Of a DNA stretch of 64,000 nt, positions 9,559-19,427 are shown in pieces. Under the pieces are notes generated by a model. It was not told the origin of the DNA and did not search any database. It worked only from the letters and a program-made list of their open reading frames with translations. The translations under genes were made by a program, and so were the position numbers. Origin of the DNA: Azospirillum lipoferum 4B (GTDB lineage: Bacteria > Pseudomonadota > Alphaproteobacteria > Azospirillales > Azospirillaceae); contig NC_016622.1 in the NCBI RefSeq assembly GCF_000283655.1, positions 1,004,501 through 1,068,500 of the forward strand, read 5' to 3'. How positions within the stretch are numbered: the stretch's first letter is position 1; the number at the start of each line of letters is the position of its first letter.

Positions 9559-10116
9559 GTGGCTGCGCCCGACCTATCGGATCTGAAGCGCCGCATGGAA
9601 GGCGCGCTCGAATCGTTTCGCAAGGAACTGGGCGGTCTGCGCACCGGCCGCGCCTCGTCCAACCTGCTTGAACCGGTGATGGTGGAGGCCTATGGCAGCC
9701 GCATGCACCTGCGCGAGGTGGCGACCGTCTCCGTTCCGGAGCCGCGTTTGATCTCGGTCCAGGTGTGGGATCGCGGCATGACCAAGGCGGTCGAGAAGGC
9801 CATCCGCGACAGCGGCCTGGGCCTGAACCCGCAGGCCGAGGGCCAGGTCATCCGCGTCCCGCTGCCCGACCTGACGCAGGAGCGCCGCGCCGAACTGGCG
9901 AAGGTCGCCCACAAATACGCCGAGCAGTGCCGCGTCGCCATCCGCAACATCCGTCGCGACGGCATGGACGGCCTGAAGAAGGCCGAGAAGGCCAGCGAGA
10001 TCACCCAGGACGAGCACAAGGTCCAATCGGACAAGGTGCAGGTCCTGACCGACCAGCACATCAAGATGGTCGACGATTCGCTTGCGCAAAAAGAAAAGGA
10101 AATCATGCAGGTCTGA
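9559..10116 (+). CDS. frr: Ribosome recycling factor
   Basis: A 185-residue RRF, which splits post-termination ribosomes with EF-G. The signature [17 protein letters not shown] lies near residues 22-38 and [13 protein letters not shown] near 130-142. It starts with GTG at 9559, with the ribosome site AGAAAGGGAG inside the 3' end of pyrH; no earlier in-frame start exists after the pyrH stop. Length matches the family exactly. Confidence 0.96.
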   Translation: MAAPDLSDLKRRMEGALESFRKELGGLRTGRASSNLLEPVMVEAYGSRMHLREVATVSVPEPRLISVQVWDRGMTKAVEKAIRDSGLGLNPQAEGQVIRVPLPDLTQERRAELAKVAHKYAEQCRVAIRNIRRDGMDGLKKAEKASEITQDEHKVQSDKVQVLTDQHIKMVDDSLAQKEKEIMQV

Positions 10117-10122
10117 TCCGGA

Positions 10123-10863
10123 ATGCGCGAAGCGGACGACAACCGGTCCAACACGGCCCCCGGGCACGTCGCCATCATCATGGATGGCAACGGGCGCTGG
10201 GCCAAGGCGCGCGGCCTGCCGCGCACCGCCGGTCACAAGAAGGGCGTGGACGCCGTCCGCCGCACCGTGGAAGCGGCGCGCGAACTTGGCATCGGCACTC
10301 TGACGATCTTCAGCTTCTCTTCGGAGAACTGGCGCCGGCCGGAAGAGGAGATCAGCGACCTGATGGGTCTGCTGCGCTTCTATCTGCGCAGCGAGGTCGC
10401 CGAACTGCACCGGGCGGGCATCCGCCTGCGGGTGATCGGCGACCGCAACCGGCTGTCCGAAGACATCAACCGACTGATCGACAACGCCGAGGGACTGACC
10501 CGCGACAATCGGGTTATGACGCTGGTCGTCGCCCTCAGCTACGGCTCGCGGCTGGAAATCGTCCATGCGGCGCGCCGGTTGGCGGAAGAGGTGGCGGCGG
10601 GGCGCCTGTCGCCCGGCGCCATCGACGAGGACGCGCTGTCGGCCCGGCTCTACACCGCCGACATTCCCGACCCCGACCTGATCATCCGCACCAGCGGCGA
10701 GAAGCGGATCAGCAATTTCCTGCTGTGGCAGGCGGCCTATGCCGAGCTGGTCTTCGTGGACACCCTCTGGCCCGATTTCACCAAGCGCGATCTGGAGGCG
10801 GCGATTGAAGAGTTCCACCGACGGGAACGCCGCTTCGGCGCCACCACCGCCGGGTCACGCTGA
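10123..10863 (+). CDS. uppS: Undecaprenyl diphosphate synthase (cis-prenyltransferase)
   Basis: A 246-residue enzyme that makes the C55 lipid carrier for peptidoglycan and O-antigen. The catalytic Asp21 lies in HVAIIMDGNGRWAKARG; FSFSSENWRRP near 65 and the C-terminal IRTSGEKRISNFLLWQ substrate-binding motif are intact. It starts six bases after frr and is followed within 11 bases by cdsA, in the usual proteobacterial order. Confidence 0.97.
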   Translation: MREADDNRSNTAPGHVAIIMDGNGRWAKARGLPRTAGHKKGVDAVRRTVEAARELGIGTLTIFSFSSENWRRPEEEISDLMGLLRFYLRSEVAELHRAGIRLRVIGDRNRLSEDINRLIDNAEGLTRDNRVMTLVVALSYGSRLEIVHAARRLAEEVAAGRLSPGAIDEDALSARLYTADIPDPDLIIRTSGEKRISNFLLWQAAYAELVFVDTLWPDFTKRDLEAAIEEFHRRERRFGATTAGSR

Positions 10864-10873
10864 CGCCCAGGCT

Positions 10874-11701
10874 GTGGCTTCGACCACTCCGCCGGTGAAG
10901 CCGTCCAGGGCGGGGGATCTGAAGGTCCGCGCCCTGTCTGCGCTCGTCATGGCGCCCGTCGTGCTGGGCGCCGTCTGGCTGGGCGGCTGGGTGTTCCATG
11001 CCCTCATCGCCTTCGGATCGGTGGTGGCCGTTTCCGAATGGACCAACATCGTCCCCAGCGCCCGCCGTCTGCCCGCCCGGCTGATGGCGGCAATCGGCAT
11101 TGCCGTCGCGATGATGGCCCAGATCGCCGCAGGACCTGCCGCAGGGCTGGGCGTTGCCGCGGCCTTCTCCGTACTGACGGCCATCGTCGGCGGCGGCAGC
11201 GACCGCGGTCTGCTGGGGTTCGGCGTCTTCTACGTTGCCGCCGGCATGGCGGGGCTCATCTGGCTGCGCGATCTGCCGGACGTCGGGCTGTCGCTGTTCC
11301 TGTTCGTGCTCATCGCCATCTGGGCGACCGACATCGGCGCCTATGCCGCCGGGCGCAGCATCGGCGGGCCGAAACTGGCGCCCCGCATCAGCCCGAAGAA
11401 GACCTGGGCCGGCCTGATCGGCGGCATGCTGTCCTCCGCCCTGTTCGGCTGGCTGGTGGCGCTTGCCTTCGACGCGGCACGTCCGGACATCGCCATTGTG
11501 GTCGGCGCCGCGGTCGCGGTGGTGGGGCAGGCCGGCGACCTGTTCGAATCGGCGGTCAAGCGGCGCTACAATGTGAAGGACAGCGGCCAGCTCATTCCCG
11601 GGCATGGCGGCATCCTCGACCGCATCGACGGGCTTCTGGCCGCGGCCCCGGTGCTGGCCTTGTTCCATGCGGCCGTTGGAACGGTTCTCTCATGGTGGTG
11701 A
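10874..11701 (+). CDS. cdsA: Phosphatidate cytidylyltransferase (CDP-diacylglycerol synthase)
   Basis: A 275-residue integral membrane enzyme with about seven or eight hydrophobic segments that converts phosphatidate and CTP to CDP-diacylglycerol. The CdsA signature is complete near the C terminus ([13 protein letters not shown], then [10 protein letters not shown]). The start is uncertain: no ATG lies between the uppS stop and the first membrane segment, so the GTG at 10874 is chosen, with a GTG at 10895 as alternative. Its last 10 bases overlap the start of dxr. Confidence 0.92.
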   Translation: MASTTPPVKPSRAGDLKVRALSALVMAPVVLGAVWLGGWVFHALIAFGSVVAVSEWTNIVPSARRLPARLMAAIGIAVAMMAQIAAGPAAGLGVAAAFSVLTAIVGGGSDRGLLGFGVFYVAAGMAGLIWLRDLPDVGLSLFLFVLIAIWATDIGAYAAGRSIGGPKLAPRISPKKTWAGLIGGMLSSALFGWLVALAFDAARPDIAIVVGAAVAVVGQAGDLFESAVKRRYNVKDSGQLIPGHGGILDRIDGLLAAAPVLALFHAAVGTVLSWW

Positions 11702-12900
11702 AGGCGGAGGCGGCGCCGGGTGCGCCGCGCAGCGTGACGATCCTCGGGTCTACCGGCTCGGTCGGAACGCAGACCGTGGACCTCGTCGCCCGCGATCCGG
11801 AGCGCTTCCCGGTCGAGGCGCTGACCGCCAACCGCAACGTCGCCCTGCTGGCCAAGCAAGCCCGCGACCTGAAGGCCCGTCTTGCCGTCGTCGCCGATCC
11901 CGCCGGTTATGCGGAGTTGAAGGATTTGCTGTCCGGCACCGGGATCGAGGTTGCCGCCGGTGCCGAGGCGGTGGCCGCGGCCGCCGAACGGCCGGCCGAC
12001 TGGGTGATGGCCGCCATCGTCGGCGCCGCCGGGCTTGAGCCGACGCTCGCCGCCGTGCGGCGCGGCGCCATCGTCGCCTTCGCCAACAAGGAGGTTCTGG
12101 TCTGCGCCGGCTCCCTGATGATGGAGGAGGTGAAGGCGCATGGCGCGACGTTGCTGCCGGTCGACAGCGAGCATTCGGCCATCTATCAGGTCTTCGATTT
12201 CGAGCGGACCGATAGCGTCGCCCGTCTGATCCTCACCGCGTCCGGCGGCCCGTTCCGCACCAGGGACCGCGCCTTCATGGCGGCGGCGACGCGGGAGCAG
12301 GCGGTGGCGCATCCGACCTGGGACATGGGCGCCAAGATCTCCGTCGACAGCGCCACGATGATGAACAAGGGGCTGGAGCTGATCGAAGCCCATTTCCTGT
12401 TCGGCATCCCGGAAGAGCGGATCGACGTCCTCGTCCATCCGCAGTCGGTCATCCACTCTCTGGTCGAGTATGTCGACGGCTCGGTGCTGGCGCAGCTCGG
12501 CACGCCGGACATGCGCACGCCCATCGCCTATGCGCTCGGCTGGCCCGCCCGCATCGCCACCCCGGCGGAAAGGCTGGATCTGATCAAGGCGGCCACTCTG
12601 ACCTTCGAGGGCCCGGATCCCGTGCGTTTTCCGGCCCTTCGGCTTGCCCGGGCCGCCTTGCAAAGCGGTGGGGGCGCTCCTACTATACTCAGTGCCGCCA
12701 ACGAGGTGGCTGTTCAGGCGTTTCTCGACCGCCGGATCGGCTTCCTCGACATCGAACGGATCGTCGAGGAGACGTTGACGGCGTTGCCCCACCGCCCGCT
12801 GCGCGATCTCGCCGCCGTGCGGGAGGCCGATGCGGAGGCCAGGCGGGTTGCCGCCGTCCGCATTCAGGCCATCGGTGCGACGGCGGTTGGCAGCCGATGA
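11692..12900 (+). CDS. dxr: 1-deoxy-D-xylulose 5-phosphate reductoisomerase
   Basis: A 402-residue NADPH-dependent enzyme of the MEP isoprenoid pathway. The NADPH loop GSTGSVG lies at 19-25, the metal-binding acids at Asp158 and Glu160 (PVDSEHSA), and the flexible substrate loop [16 protein letters not shown] near 230, followed by HPQSVIHS. The ATG at 11692 lies inside the end of cdsA (10-base overlap), showing tight coupling. It is grouped with uppS, which uses its pathway's product. Confidence 0.97.
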   Translation: MVVKAEAAPGAPRSVTILGSTGSVGTQTVDLVARDPERFPVEALTANRNVALLAKQARDLKARLAVVADPAGYAELKDLLSGTGIEVAAGAEAVAAAAERPADWVMAAIVGAAGLEPTLAAVRRGAIVAFANKEVLVCAGSLMMEEVKAHGATLLPVDSEHSAIYQVFDFERTDSVARLILTASGGPFRTRDRAFMAAATREQAVAHPTWDMGAKISVDSATMMNKGLELIEAHFLFGIPEERIDVLVHPQSVIHSLVEYVDGSVLAQLGTPDMRTPIAYALGWPARIATPAERLDLIKAATLTFEGPDPVRFPALRLARAALQSGGGAPTILSAANEVAVQAFLDRRIGFLDIERIVEETLTALPHRPLRDLAAVREADAEARRVAAVRIQAIGATAVGSR

Positions 12901-12936
12901 TCCGCGTTCGAGGCGCTGGAAGGCGCAAGGGTTGAA

Positions 12937-14070
12937 ATGGACGTAATCGGCGGTTTCTGGACCTCGGTGCTGGCTTTTCTGCTGGTCCTCACCGTGCTCG
13001 TCTTCGTGCACGAGCTTGGTCACTATCTGATCGCGCGGCGCAACGGCGTGCGGATCGAGACCTTCTCCATCGGCTTCGGGCCGGAGCTGTTCGGCTTCAC
13101 CGACCGCGCCGGCACGCGCTGGAAATTCAGCGCGCTGCCGCTGGGCGGCTACGTCAAGATGTTCGGCGATGCCGACCCCGCCAGCACCCCCGGTGCCCAC
13201 CTGACGGGCATGTCGGAGGAGGAGCGGGCGGTATCCTTCCACCACAAGCGGGTGGGGCAGCGCGCGGCCATCGTCGCCGCCGGCCCTATCGCCAACTTCC
13301 TGTTCTCCATCGTCGTGCTGGCCGTGCTGTTCATGACGGCGGGGCAGTCCTTCACCCCGCCCGACGTCGGCGGTATCCAACCGGGCAGCGCCGCCGAGCG
13401 CGCCGGCATCCAGCCGGGCGACCTGATCCTGTCGGTCGACGGCACCGGCGTGCAGCGCTTCGAGGAAATCCGGCAGATCGTTTCGATCCGGCCGGGGCAG
13501 CCTCTGGCAATCGAGTTGAAGCGCGACGGCCGGGTGATGACCGTCACGGCGACGCCGGATTCGCAGTCCGTCACCGACCGACTCGGCAACAGCCATCAGA
13601 TCGGCCTGCTCGGCATCAGCCGCGGCAGCGTCGGCATGATGCGCCACGACCCGCTGACGGCGGTCTGGCAGGCGGGACGAGAAGTCGCAGGCATGATCAC
13701 CGGCACCTTCACCGCGCTGGGCCAGATGGTCCAGGGATCGCGCGGGACCGAAGAGCTGGGGGGGCCGCTGCGCATCGCCCAGATGTCGGGCGAGGTGGCG
13801 CAATCCGGCTGGTATCCGTTGATCTGGTTCATGACCTTCCTGTCGGTGAACCTGGGGCTGATCAACCTTTTCCCGGTGCCGATGCTGGACGGCGGCCACC
13901 TGCTGTTCTACGCCTTCGAAAAGCTGCGCGGCCGGCCGCTCGGAGCGCGAGCGCAAGAATACGGTTTCCGAATTGGATTGGCCTTGGTATTAACGCTCAT
14001 GGTCTTCGCCACGTGGAACGACTTGGTTCAGCTTCGCGTGGTCGATTTCTTCCGGGGACTGGTCTCCTGA
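12937..14070 (+). CDS. rseP: RseP-type site-2 zinc metalloprotease
   Basis: A 377-residue intramembrane protease (M50). HELGH at residues 25-29 in the first membrane segment and the second zinc-ligand motif MLDGGHLL near 318 are both present. One periplasmic PDZ-like domain lies around 125-205, and the last two hydrophobic segments follow. In the family it cleaves an anti-sigma factor or leftover signal peptides; the local target is unknown. The spacer of 36 bp from dxr and 27 bp to bamA fits one transcript. Confidence 0.94.
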   Translation: MDVIGGFWTSVLAFLLVLTVLVFVHELGHYLIARRNGVRIETFSIGFGPELFGFTDRAGTRWKFSALPLGGYVKMFGDADPASTPGAHLTGMSEEERAVSFHHKRVGQRAAIVAAGPIANFLFSIVVLAVLFMTAGQSFTPPDVGGIQPGSAAERAGIQPGDLILSVDGTGVQRFEEIRQIVSIRPGQPLAIELKRDGRVMTVTATPDSQSVTDRLGNSHQIGLLGISRGSVGMMRHDPLTAVWQAGREVAGMITGTFTALGQMVQGSRGTEELGGPLRIAQMSGEVAQSGWYPLIWFMTFLSVNLGLINLFPVPMLDGGHLLFYAFEKLRGRPLGARAQEYGFRIGLALVLTLMVFATWNDLVQLRVVDFFRGLVS

Positions 14071-14097
14071 TTCCAGCCCCTTGCCAGGGAGCGTGAT

Positions 14098-16437
14098 TTG
14101 CCGGTGTCGAGCAAAGTTCTGGTGGCGGGCCTGCTGGCCGGCTGCGCCATGACGACGGTGTCTGTCGCCCACGCCCAAACCGCCGCCTCGCCCGGACGGG
14201 CGCCTGCGGGTTCCGGGTCAATGGTCGCCCAGGTTTTCAGCGGCGGTACGGTGCGCGATATCCGGGTCGAAGGCACCCAGCGAATCGAACCGTCCACGGT
14301 CCGCTCCTATCTGACGATCCAGCCCGGCGACCCGTTCGATCCCGACCGGATCGATCAGTCGCTGAAGGCGCTGTTCAACACGGGGCTGTTCGCCGACGTG
14401 GTTCTGAAGCGCGCGGGCGATGCGCTGGTGGTGACGGTGGCCGAGAACCCCATCATCAACCGCATCGCGTTCGAGGGGAACCGGCGCATCGACAAGGAGA
14501 CCCTGGAGAAGGAAATCCAGCTGCGTCCCCGCGTCGTCTACACGCGCACCCGCGTCCAGTCCGATGTACAGCGCATCCAGGAGATCTATCGCCGCCAGGG
14601 CCGCTTCGCCGCGACGGTCGAGCCGAAGATCATCCAGCTCGACCAGAACCGCGTCGATCTGGTCTATGAGATCAATGAGGGGGTGCGCACCGGCGTGCGG
14701 GGCATCACCTTCATCGGCAACGAACATTTCTCCGACGGGACTCTGCGCGAGGCCGTTCAGACCAAGGAATCCGCCTGGTGGCGTTTCCTGTCGTCCGACG
14801 ACAACTATGATCCGGACCGCCTGAACTACGACCGCGACCTGCTGCGCCGATTCTACCTGAAGGAAGGCTACGCCGACTTCCGCGTGGTCTCGTCGGTGGC
14901 CGAGCTGACTCCCGACAAGTCGGACTTCTTCATCACCTTCACCATCGAGGAAGGCGAGCGCTACAAGTTCGGCAAGGTCGACATCAAGACCTCGCTGAAG
15001 CAGCTCGACCCGACGGTTCTGCAGAACAGCGTGATCACCACCGAAGGCGACTGGTACAACGCCCAGAAGGTGGAAGACACCATCACGAAGCTGACGAACG
15101 CCGTCGGCGACCTGCAATATGCTTTCGTCGATGTCCGGCCGCGGATTTCGCGCAACCGCGAAGCCCATACCGTCGACATCACCTACGAGATCAACGAGGG
15201 GCCGCGCACATTCGTCGACCGCATCGACATCACCGGCAACGTCCGCACGTTGGACAAGGTGGTTCGTCGCGAGATGCTGTTGTCCGAAGGCGACCCGTTC
15301 AACGCATCCAAGCTGAAGCGGTCCGAGCAGCGCATCAAGGATTTGGGCTTCTTCGAGCGCGTGAACATCACCACGGCCGAGAGCAGCGCGCCCGACCGCA
15401 CCGTTGTGAACGTCGATGTGGCCGAGCAATCGACCGGCGAAATCTCGATCGGTGCCGGTTTCTCGACCTCCGACGGTCCGTTGGGTGACTTCTCGATCCG
15501 CGAGCGCAACCTGCTCGGCCGCGGTCAGGATCTGCGCCTGGGCGCCACGCTGTCCGGCCGTCGCCAGCTGTACGACATCTCCTTCACGGAGCCGTACTTC
15601 ATGGACCGGGACCTGTCGGCCGGCGTCGACGTCTTCCGGACGCGCTACAACTATCAGGACGAGAGCTCGTTCAACGAAAAGAACACCGGCTTCGCCCTGC
15701 GCCTGGGCTATCCGCTGACCGAGCGGCTGCGCCAGCGCGTCTACTACCAGCTGCAGGACACGCTGATCGAGGAAGTGCCGACCACCGCGTCGAAGTACAT
15801 CCAGGAGCAGCGCGGCGAACGCCTGACCTCGCTGATCGGTCAGGAACTGACCTACGACGTCCGCAACAGCAAGCTGACGCCCACCGAGGGCTATTTCATC
15901 CGCCTGACCAACGACATCGCCGGTCTCGGCGGGTCGGTGCGCTTCCTGCGCAATAAGCTGGCCGGCGGCTACTACCTCCCGCTCGGGGAAGACCAGTGGG
16001 TGCTGAGCACCACCGGCGAGATCGGCTACATCCACGGCCTCGGCCAGAAGGTGCAGTTGGGCGACCGCTTCTTCATCGGCGGCGATACGCTGCGCGGTTT
16101 CAACACTGCCGGCATCGGTCCTCGCGACATCTCCACCGGCGATGCGCTGGGCGGCACCCGTTATGCCCGCGCGTCGGTTGAGATGAGCTTCCCCTTCGGC
16201 CTGCCGGAAGAGTTCGGCCTGCTTGGCCACGCCTTCACCGATGTCGGTACGCTCGGCAAGGTCGACATCAGTGATCCGAACGTGAAGGATGACGAGACCA
16301 TCCGCGTCTCCATCGGCACCGGCGTGTCGTGGAAGTCGCCGTTCGGGCCCATCCGGCTCGATGTCGCGCTGCCGATCCGCAAGGAAGGCTACGACAAGAA
16401 AGAGCTCATCCGCTTCAGCTTCGGAACCAGGTTCTAA
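14098..16437 (+). CDS. bamA: Outer membrane protein assembly factor BamA
   Basis: A 779-residue outer-membrane protein that inserts beta-barrels. A signal peptide (residues 1 to about 26, ending SVAHA) is followed by five POTRA domains (about 50-400) and a C-terminal 16-strand barrel. It ends in Phe (SFGTRF), the usual beta-signal. Translation appears to begin at TTG 14098, with AGGGAG about six bases upstream; GTG at 14104 is the alternative. No ATG is available before the signal peptide. Confidence 0.96.
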   Translation: MPVSSKVLVAGLLAGCAMTTVSVAHAQTAASPGRAPAGSGSMVAQVFSGGTVRDIRVEGTQRIEPSTVRSYLTIQPGDPFDPDRIDQSLKALFNTGLFADVVLKRAGDALVVTVAENPIINRIAFEGNRRIDKETLEKEIQLRPRVVYTRTRVQSDVQRIQEIYRRQGRFAATVEPKIIQLDQNRVDLVYEINEGVRTGVRGITFIGNEHFSDGTLREAVQTKESAWWRFLSSDDNYDPDRLNYDRDLLRRFYLKEGYADFRVVSSVAELTPDKSDFFITFTIEEGERYKFGKVDIKTSLKQLDPTVLQNSVITTEGDWYNAQKVEDTITKLTNAVGDLQYAFVDVRPRISRNREAHTVDITYEINEGPRTFVDRIDITGNVRTLDKVVRREMLLSEGDPFNASKLKRSEQRIKDLGFFERVNITTAESSAPDRTVVNVDVAEQSTGEISIGAGFSTSDGPLGDFSIRERNLLGRGQDLRLGATLSGRRQLYDISFTEPYFMDRDLSAGVDVFRTRYNYQDESSFNEKNTGFALRLGYPLTERLRQRVYYQLQDTLIEEVPTTASKYIQEQRGERLTSLIGQELTYDVRNSKLTPTEGYFIRLTNDIAGLGGSVRFLRNKLAGGYYLPLGEDQWVLSTTGEIGYIHGLGQKVQLGDRFFIGGDTLRGFNTAGIGPRDISTGDALGGTRYARASVEMSFPFGLPEEFGLLGHAFTDVGTLGKVDISDPNVKDDETIRVSIGTGVSWKSPFGPIRLDVALPIRKEGYDKKELIRFSFGTRF

Positions 16438-16438
16438 G

Positions 16439-17083
16439 ATGCAATTCACCCAGTCGAAGGCGCCGTTCCGCGTCGCTGTCCTGTCGGCCGTCACGGTCGC
16501 CGGCCTCCTGTTCGCCGCCACGTCGGCACAGGCCCAAACCCAGCCGAAGGCCGAGGCTCCCAAGGCGGCCACGGCTACGGCCACGCCCCCGGCACCGGGT
16601 GCGGAGCTGAAGGCGCCGGTCATCGCGGTGATCGACGTCCAGAAGATCATGCAGGAGTCCTCCGCGTCGAAGGGCATCACCAAGTCCTTCGAATCGCTGC
16701 GCGATTCTTATCAGAAGGAAATCTCCGCGCTGGAGGACAAGCTCCGCAAGACCGAGGATGAACTGCGCAAGCAGCAGACCGTCCTGTCGCCGGAGGCGCT
16801 TGCCACCAAGCGGCGCGATTTCGAGAAGCAGGTCGCCGACGTGCAGAAGACGGTCCAGAACCGCAAGCGCGCACTGGAGACGAGCTTGAACGAAGCGATG
16901 GCCGTCGTGCACAAGACGATGGTCGATGTGGTCGCCGAAATCTCCCGCGAGCGCGGCGCCAACCTCGTTCTGGCCCGCCAGCAATTCGTCCTGGTCGACA
17001 CCCAGCTCGACGTCACCGAAACGGTGATGGAGCGGGTGAACAAGAAGCTGCCTCAGGTCGCGCTGAACGTCCCGAAGCAGTGA
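16439..17083 (+). CDS. skp: OmpH/Skp family periplasmic chaperone
   Basis: A 214-residue secreted protein starting two bases after the bamA stop. A signal peptide ends at ATSAQA near residue 32, then a Pro/Ala-rich linker, then the Skp core (about 60-205), a strand followed by long charged coiled-coil helices. Skp holds unfolded outer-membrane proteins on the way to BamA. The extra N-terminal linker makes it longer than the enteric protein (about 160). Confidence 0.9.
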   Translation: MQFTQSKAPFRVAVLSAVTVAGLLFAATSAQAQTQPKAEAPKAATATATPPAPGAELKAPVIAVIDVQKIMQESSASKGITKSFESLRDSYQKEISALEDKLRKTEDELRKQQTVLSPEALATKRRDFEKQVADVQKTVQNRKRALETSLNEAMAVVHKTMVDVVAEISRERGANLVLARQQFVLVDTQLDVTETVMERVNKKLPQVALNVPKQ

Positions 17084-17096
17084 TGCCTGTCTGACC

Positions 17097-17135
17097 AGGG
17101 CCGTCGCCGTCCCGACCGGGGAAGGTGACGGCCCT
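17097..17135 (+). terminator. Hairpin between skp and fabZ
   Basis: AGGGCCGTCGCC (17097-17108) pairs with GGTGACGGCCCT (17124-17135) with one G-T wobble and a 15-nt loop. The run that follows (GTTGCGTTTCC) is only moderately T-rich, so this may be a weak terminator or an attenuator in the 215-bp skp-fabZ gap. Confidence 0.5.
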
Positions 17136-17298
17136 GTTGCGTTTCCGGGTTCGGCGGTTGCGGTCGCCGCGGAAATGGGGCAAGAAAGCTCAGCGAACAA
17201 AAAGGTGCCGGTGTTCCCCGTTGGGACGGCGGCGCCCGTTCTCCGGGAACGGAGAATGATGAACCCTATCGGTTGGTGGAAAGGCGGGCGGCCGGACA

Positions 17299-17781
17299 AT
17301 GGACGTGACGGCGGACAACAACGCGCAAAGCAAGAAGATCGACGACATCGACATCACGCGGATCATGAAGATGATCCCGCATCGCTACCCGATCCTGATG
17401 ATCGACCGGGTGATCGATGTGACGCTGGGCGAAGGCGCCACCGGCGTGAAGAACGTCACGATCAACGAGCCCTTCTTCCAGGGCCATTTCCCGTCGCGTC
17501 CGGTGATGCCCGGTGTGCTCATCATCGAGGCGATGGCGCAGACCTCCGCCGTGCTGGTGGTCGCCACGCTCGGGCCCGAGGCCGAAGGCAAGCTGGTCTA
17601 TTTCATGACTGTGGACGAGGCGCGCTTCCGTCGTCCGGTCACCCCCGGAGACACGATCCACATCCACGTCACCAAGCAGCGCCAACGCGCCAACGTGTGG
17701 AAGTTCAAGGGCGAGGCCAAGGTCAACGGCGTCCTCGTCGCCGAAGCCATCTATTCCGCCATGATCCTGGACGAAAAATGA
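17299..17781 (+). CDS. fabZ: (3R)-hydroxyacyl-ACP dehydratase FabZ
   Basis: A 160-residue hotdog-fold dehydratase of fatty-acid synthesis. The catalytic pair is His63 ([11 protein letters not shown]) and Glu77 (IIEAMAQ), and PHRYP lies at 27-31. The ATG at 17299 follows a GGCGGGCGG stretch. Its TGA overlaps the lpxA ATG (ATGA), typical of the fabZ-lpxA pair. Confidence 0.97.
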   Translation: MDVTADNNAQSKKIDDIDITRIMKMIPHRYPILMIDRVIDVTLGEGATGVKNVTINEPFFQGHFPSRPVMPGVLIIEAMAQTSAVLVVATLGPEAEGKLVYFMTVDEARFRRPVTPGDTIHIHVTKQRQRANVWKFKGEAKVNGVLVAEAIYSAMILDEK

Positions 17782-18572
17782 CCGTCACCATCCATCCGTC
17801 CGCCATCGTCGATCCCGCGGCCAAGCTGGGCGAGGGGGTCGACATCGGCCCCTTCTGCGTCGTCGGCCCCGACGTCACGCTGGGCGACGGCGTTCGGCTG
17901 GTTTCGCATGTGGCGGTGGACGGGCGCACCAGCATCGGCGCCGACACCGTCATCTATCCCTTCGCGTCCATCGGCCATCGTCCGCAGGACCTGAAGTTCC
18001 ATGGTGAGCCGTCGGAACTCGTCATCGGTGCCCGCAACCAGATTCGCGAGCATGTGACGATGAATCCCGGCACCGAAGGCGGCGGCATGATCACCCGCGT
18101 CGGCGATGACGGGCTGTTCATGATGGGCTCGCACGTCGCGCATGACTGCATCGTCGGCGACCATGTGATCATGGCGAACAATGCCACGCTGGGCGGCCAT
18201 GTGACACTGGGCGACTACGTCATCATTGGCGGGCTGTCGGCGGTGCGCCAGTTCGTGCGCATCGGCTCCCACGCCATGATCGGCGGCATGTCGGGCGTCG
18301 AGAATGACGTGATCCCCTTCGGTCTGGTGATGGGTGACCGCGCCCGCCTTGCCGGCCTCAACCTCGTCGGGCTGGAGCGGCGCGGCTTCAAAAAGGACGA
18401 CATCCACGCCCTGCGTGCGGCCTACCGCATGCTGTTCGGGCCGGAGGGGACTTTCGCCGAGCGGGTGGAGGAGGTCGGTCGCGACTTCGGCGAACGCGCG
18501 CTGATCTCGGACGTGCTGTCCTTCATCCGTGCCAAGGAAGCGCGCTCCCTCTGCCAGCCGCGCGAGAGCTGA
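17778..18572 (+). CDS. lpxA: UDP-N-acetylglucosamine acyltransferase
   Basis: A 264-residue enzyme for the first step of lipid A synthesis. Hexapeptide repeats of the left-handed beta-helix run from about 5 to 185, with the catalytic His122 in HVAHDC, and a C-terminal helical domain follows. The start overlaps the fabZ stop by four bases. Confidence 0.97.
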   Translation: MTVTIHPSAIVDPAAKLGEGVDIGPFCVVGPDVTLGDGVRLVSHVAVDGRTSIGADTVIYPFASIGHRPQDLKFHGEPSELVIGARNQIREHVTMNPGTEGGGMITRVGDDGLFMMGSHVAHDCIVGDHVIMANNATLGGHVTLGDYVIIGGLSAVRQFVRIGSHAMIGGMSGVENDVIPFGLVMGDRARLAGLNLVGLERRGFKKDDIHALRAAYRMLFGPEGTFAERVEEVGRDFGERALISDVLSFIRAKEARSLCQPRES

Positions 18573-18584
18573 GGCGTCCGGCCA

Positions 18585-19427
18585 ATGGCCGATACCCATC
18601 AGGCTGCCGGTCCCAAGCTGGCGATCATGGCCGGTGGCGGTACGCTGCCGGCCCGCATCGCCAGCGCGGTGCGCGGGCAGGGGCGCGGGGTCTTCATTGT
18701 CGCCTTCGAGGGCCATACCGATCCGGAAACGGTCGCCGGGCTGCCGCATCTGTGGAGCCGTTTCGGCGCTGCCGGCAGCATCCTGCGTCGTCTCCATGAG
18801 GAAGGCGTCGGCGAGGTCGTGCTCGCCGGTCCGGTGAAGCGTCCGTCCTTCACGGAACTGATGCCGGACTGGCGGACCGCCCGCTTTCTCGCCCGTGTCG
18901 GCACCCGTGCGCTCGGCGATGACGGGTTGCTGCGCGCCGTCGTCCGCGAGGTGGAGGAGGATGGCTTCCGGGTCGTTGGCCTGCATGATCTGCTGAAGGA
19001 TTTGCTGACCACGCCCGGTCCGGTCGGGAGCCTTGCCCCGGATGCCGAGGCGGAGCGTGACATCGCCCGCGCGGTGGAGGTCGCCCGCGCCATGGGGGCG
19101 CTCGATGTCGGGCAGGGTGCGGTGGTCCAGCAGGGCATCGTGCTTGCGGTCGAGGCCATCGAAGGCACCGACGCGATGCTCGAGCGCTGTGCCGGCCTGT
19201 TGCGGCCCGGACCCGGCGGGGTTCTGGTCAAGGTGAAGAAGCCGAAACAGGACCGCCGCATCGATTTGCCGACCATGGGCGTTACGACGGTCGAGAAGGC
19301 CGCCGCGGCCGGACTGCGCGGGATCGCGGTGGAAGCCGGCGGCAGCCTGCTGGTCGACCGCGCGGCGGTGGCGGAGACGGCCGACCGGCTCGGTCTTTTC
19401 GTCACCGGCATCGAGATTCCGCAATGA
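18585..19427 (+). CDS. lpxI: UDP-2,3-diacylglucosamine pyrophosphatase LpxI
   Basis: A 280-residue LpxI-type (DUF1009) enzyme that hydrolyses UDP-2,3-diacylglucosamine to lipid X. Family landmarks are IMAGGGTLP near residue 14, LAGPVKRPSF near 80, GTDAMLERC near 200 and the C-terminal DLPTMGVTTVE. Alphaproteobacteria use LpxI in place of LpxH, and its position between lpxA and lpxB supports the call. The stop overlaps the lpxB ATG (ATGA). Confidence 0.95.
   Translation: MADTHQAAGPKLAIMAGGGTLPARIASAVRGQGRGVFIVAFEGHTDPETVAGLPHLWSRFGAAGSILRRLHEEGVGEVVLAGPVKRPSFTELMPDWRTARFLARVGTRALGDDGLLRAVVREVEEDGFRVVGLHDLLKDLLTTPGPVGSLAPDAEAERDIARAVEVARAMGALDVGQGAVVQQGIVLAVEAIEGTDAMLERCAGLLRPGPGGVLVKVKKPKQDRRIDLPTMGVTTVEKAAAAGLRGIAVEAGGSLLVDRAAVAETADRLGLFVTGIEIPQ

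Noticed and set aside
11566-13956. Nearly 800-codon minus-strand frame opposite cdsA, dxr and rseP
   Set aside because: It spans three real genes and several intergenic junctions on the other strand; the product is His/Arg/Gly-rich without any domain.
14218-16683. Very long open frame (over 800 codons) on the minus strand opposite bamA
   Set aside because: It is the reverse complement of a clearly identified bamA; high G+C makes such antisense frames free of stops. Its translation is low-complexity and family-less.
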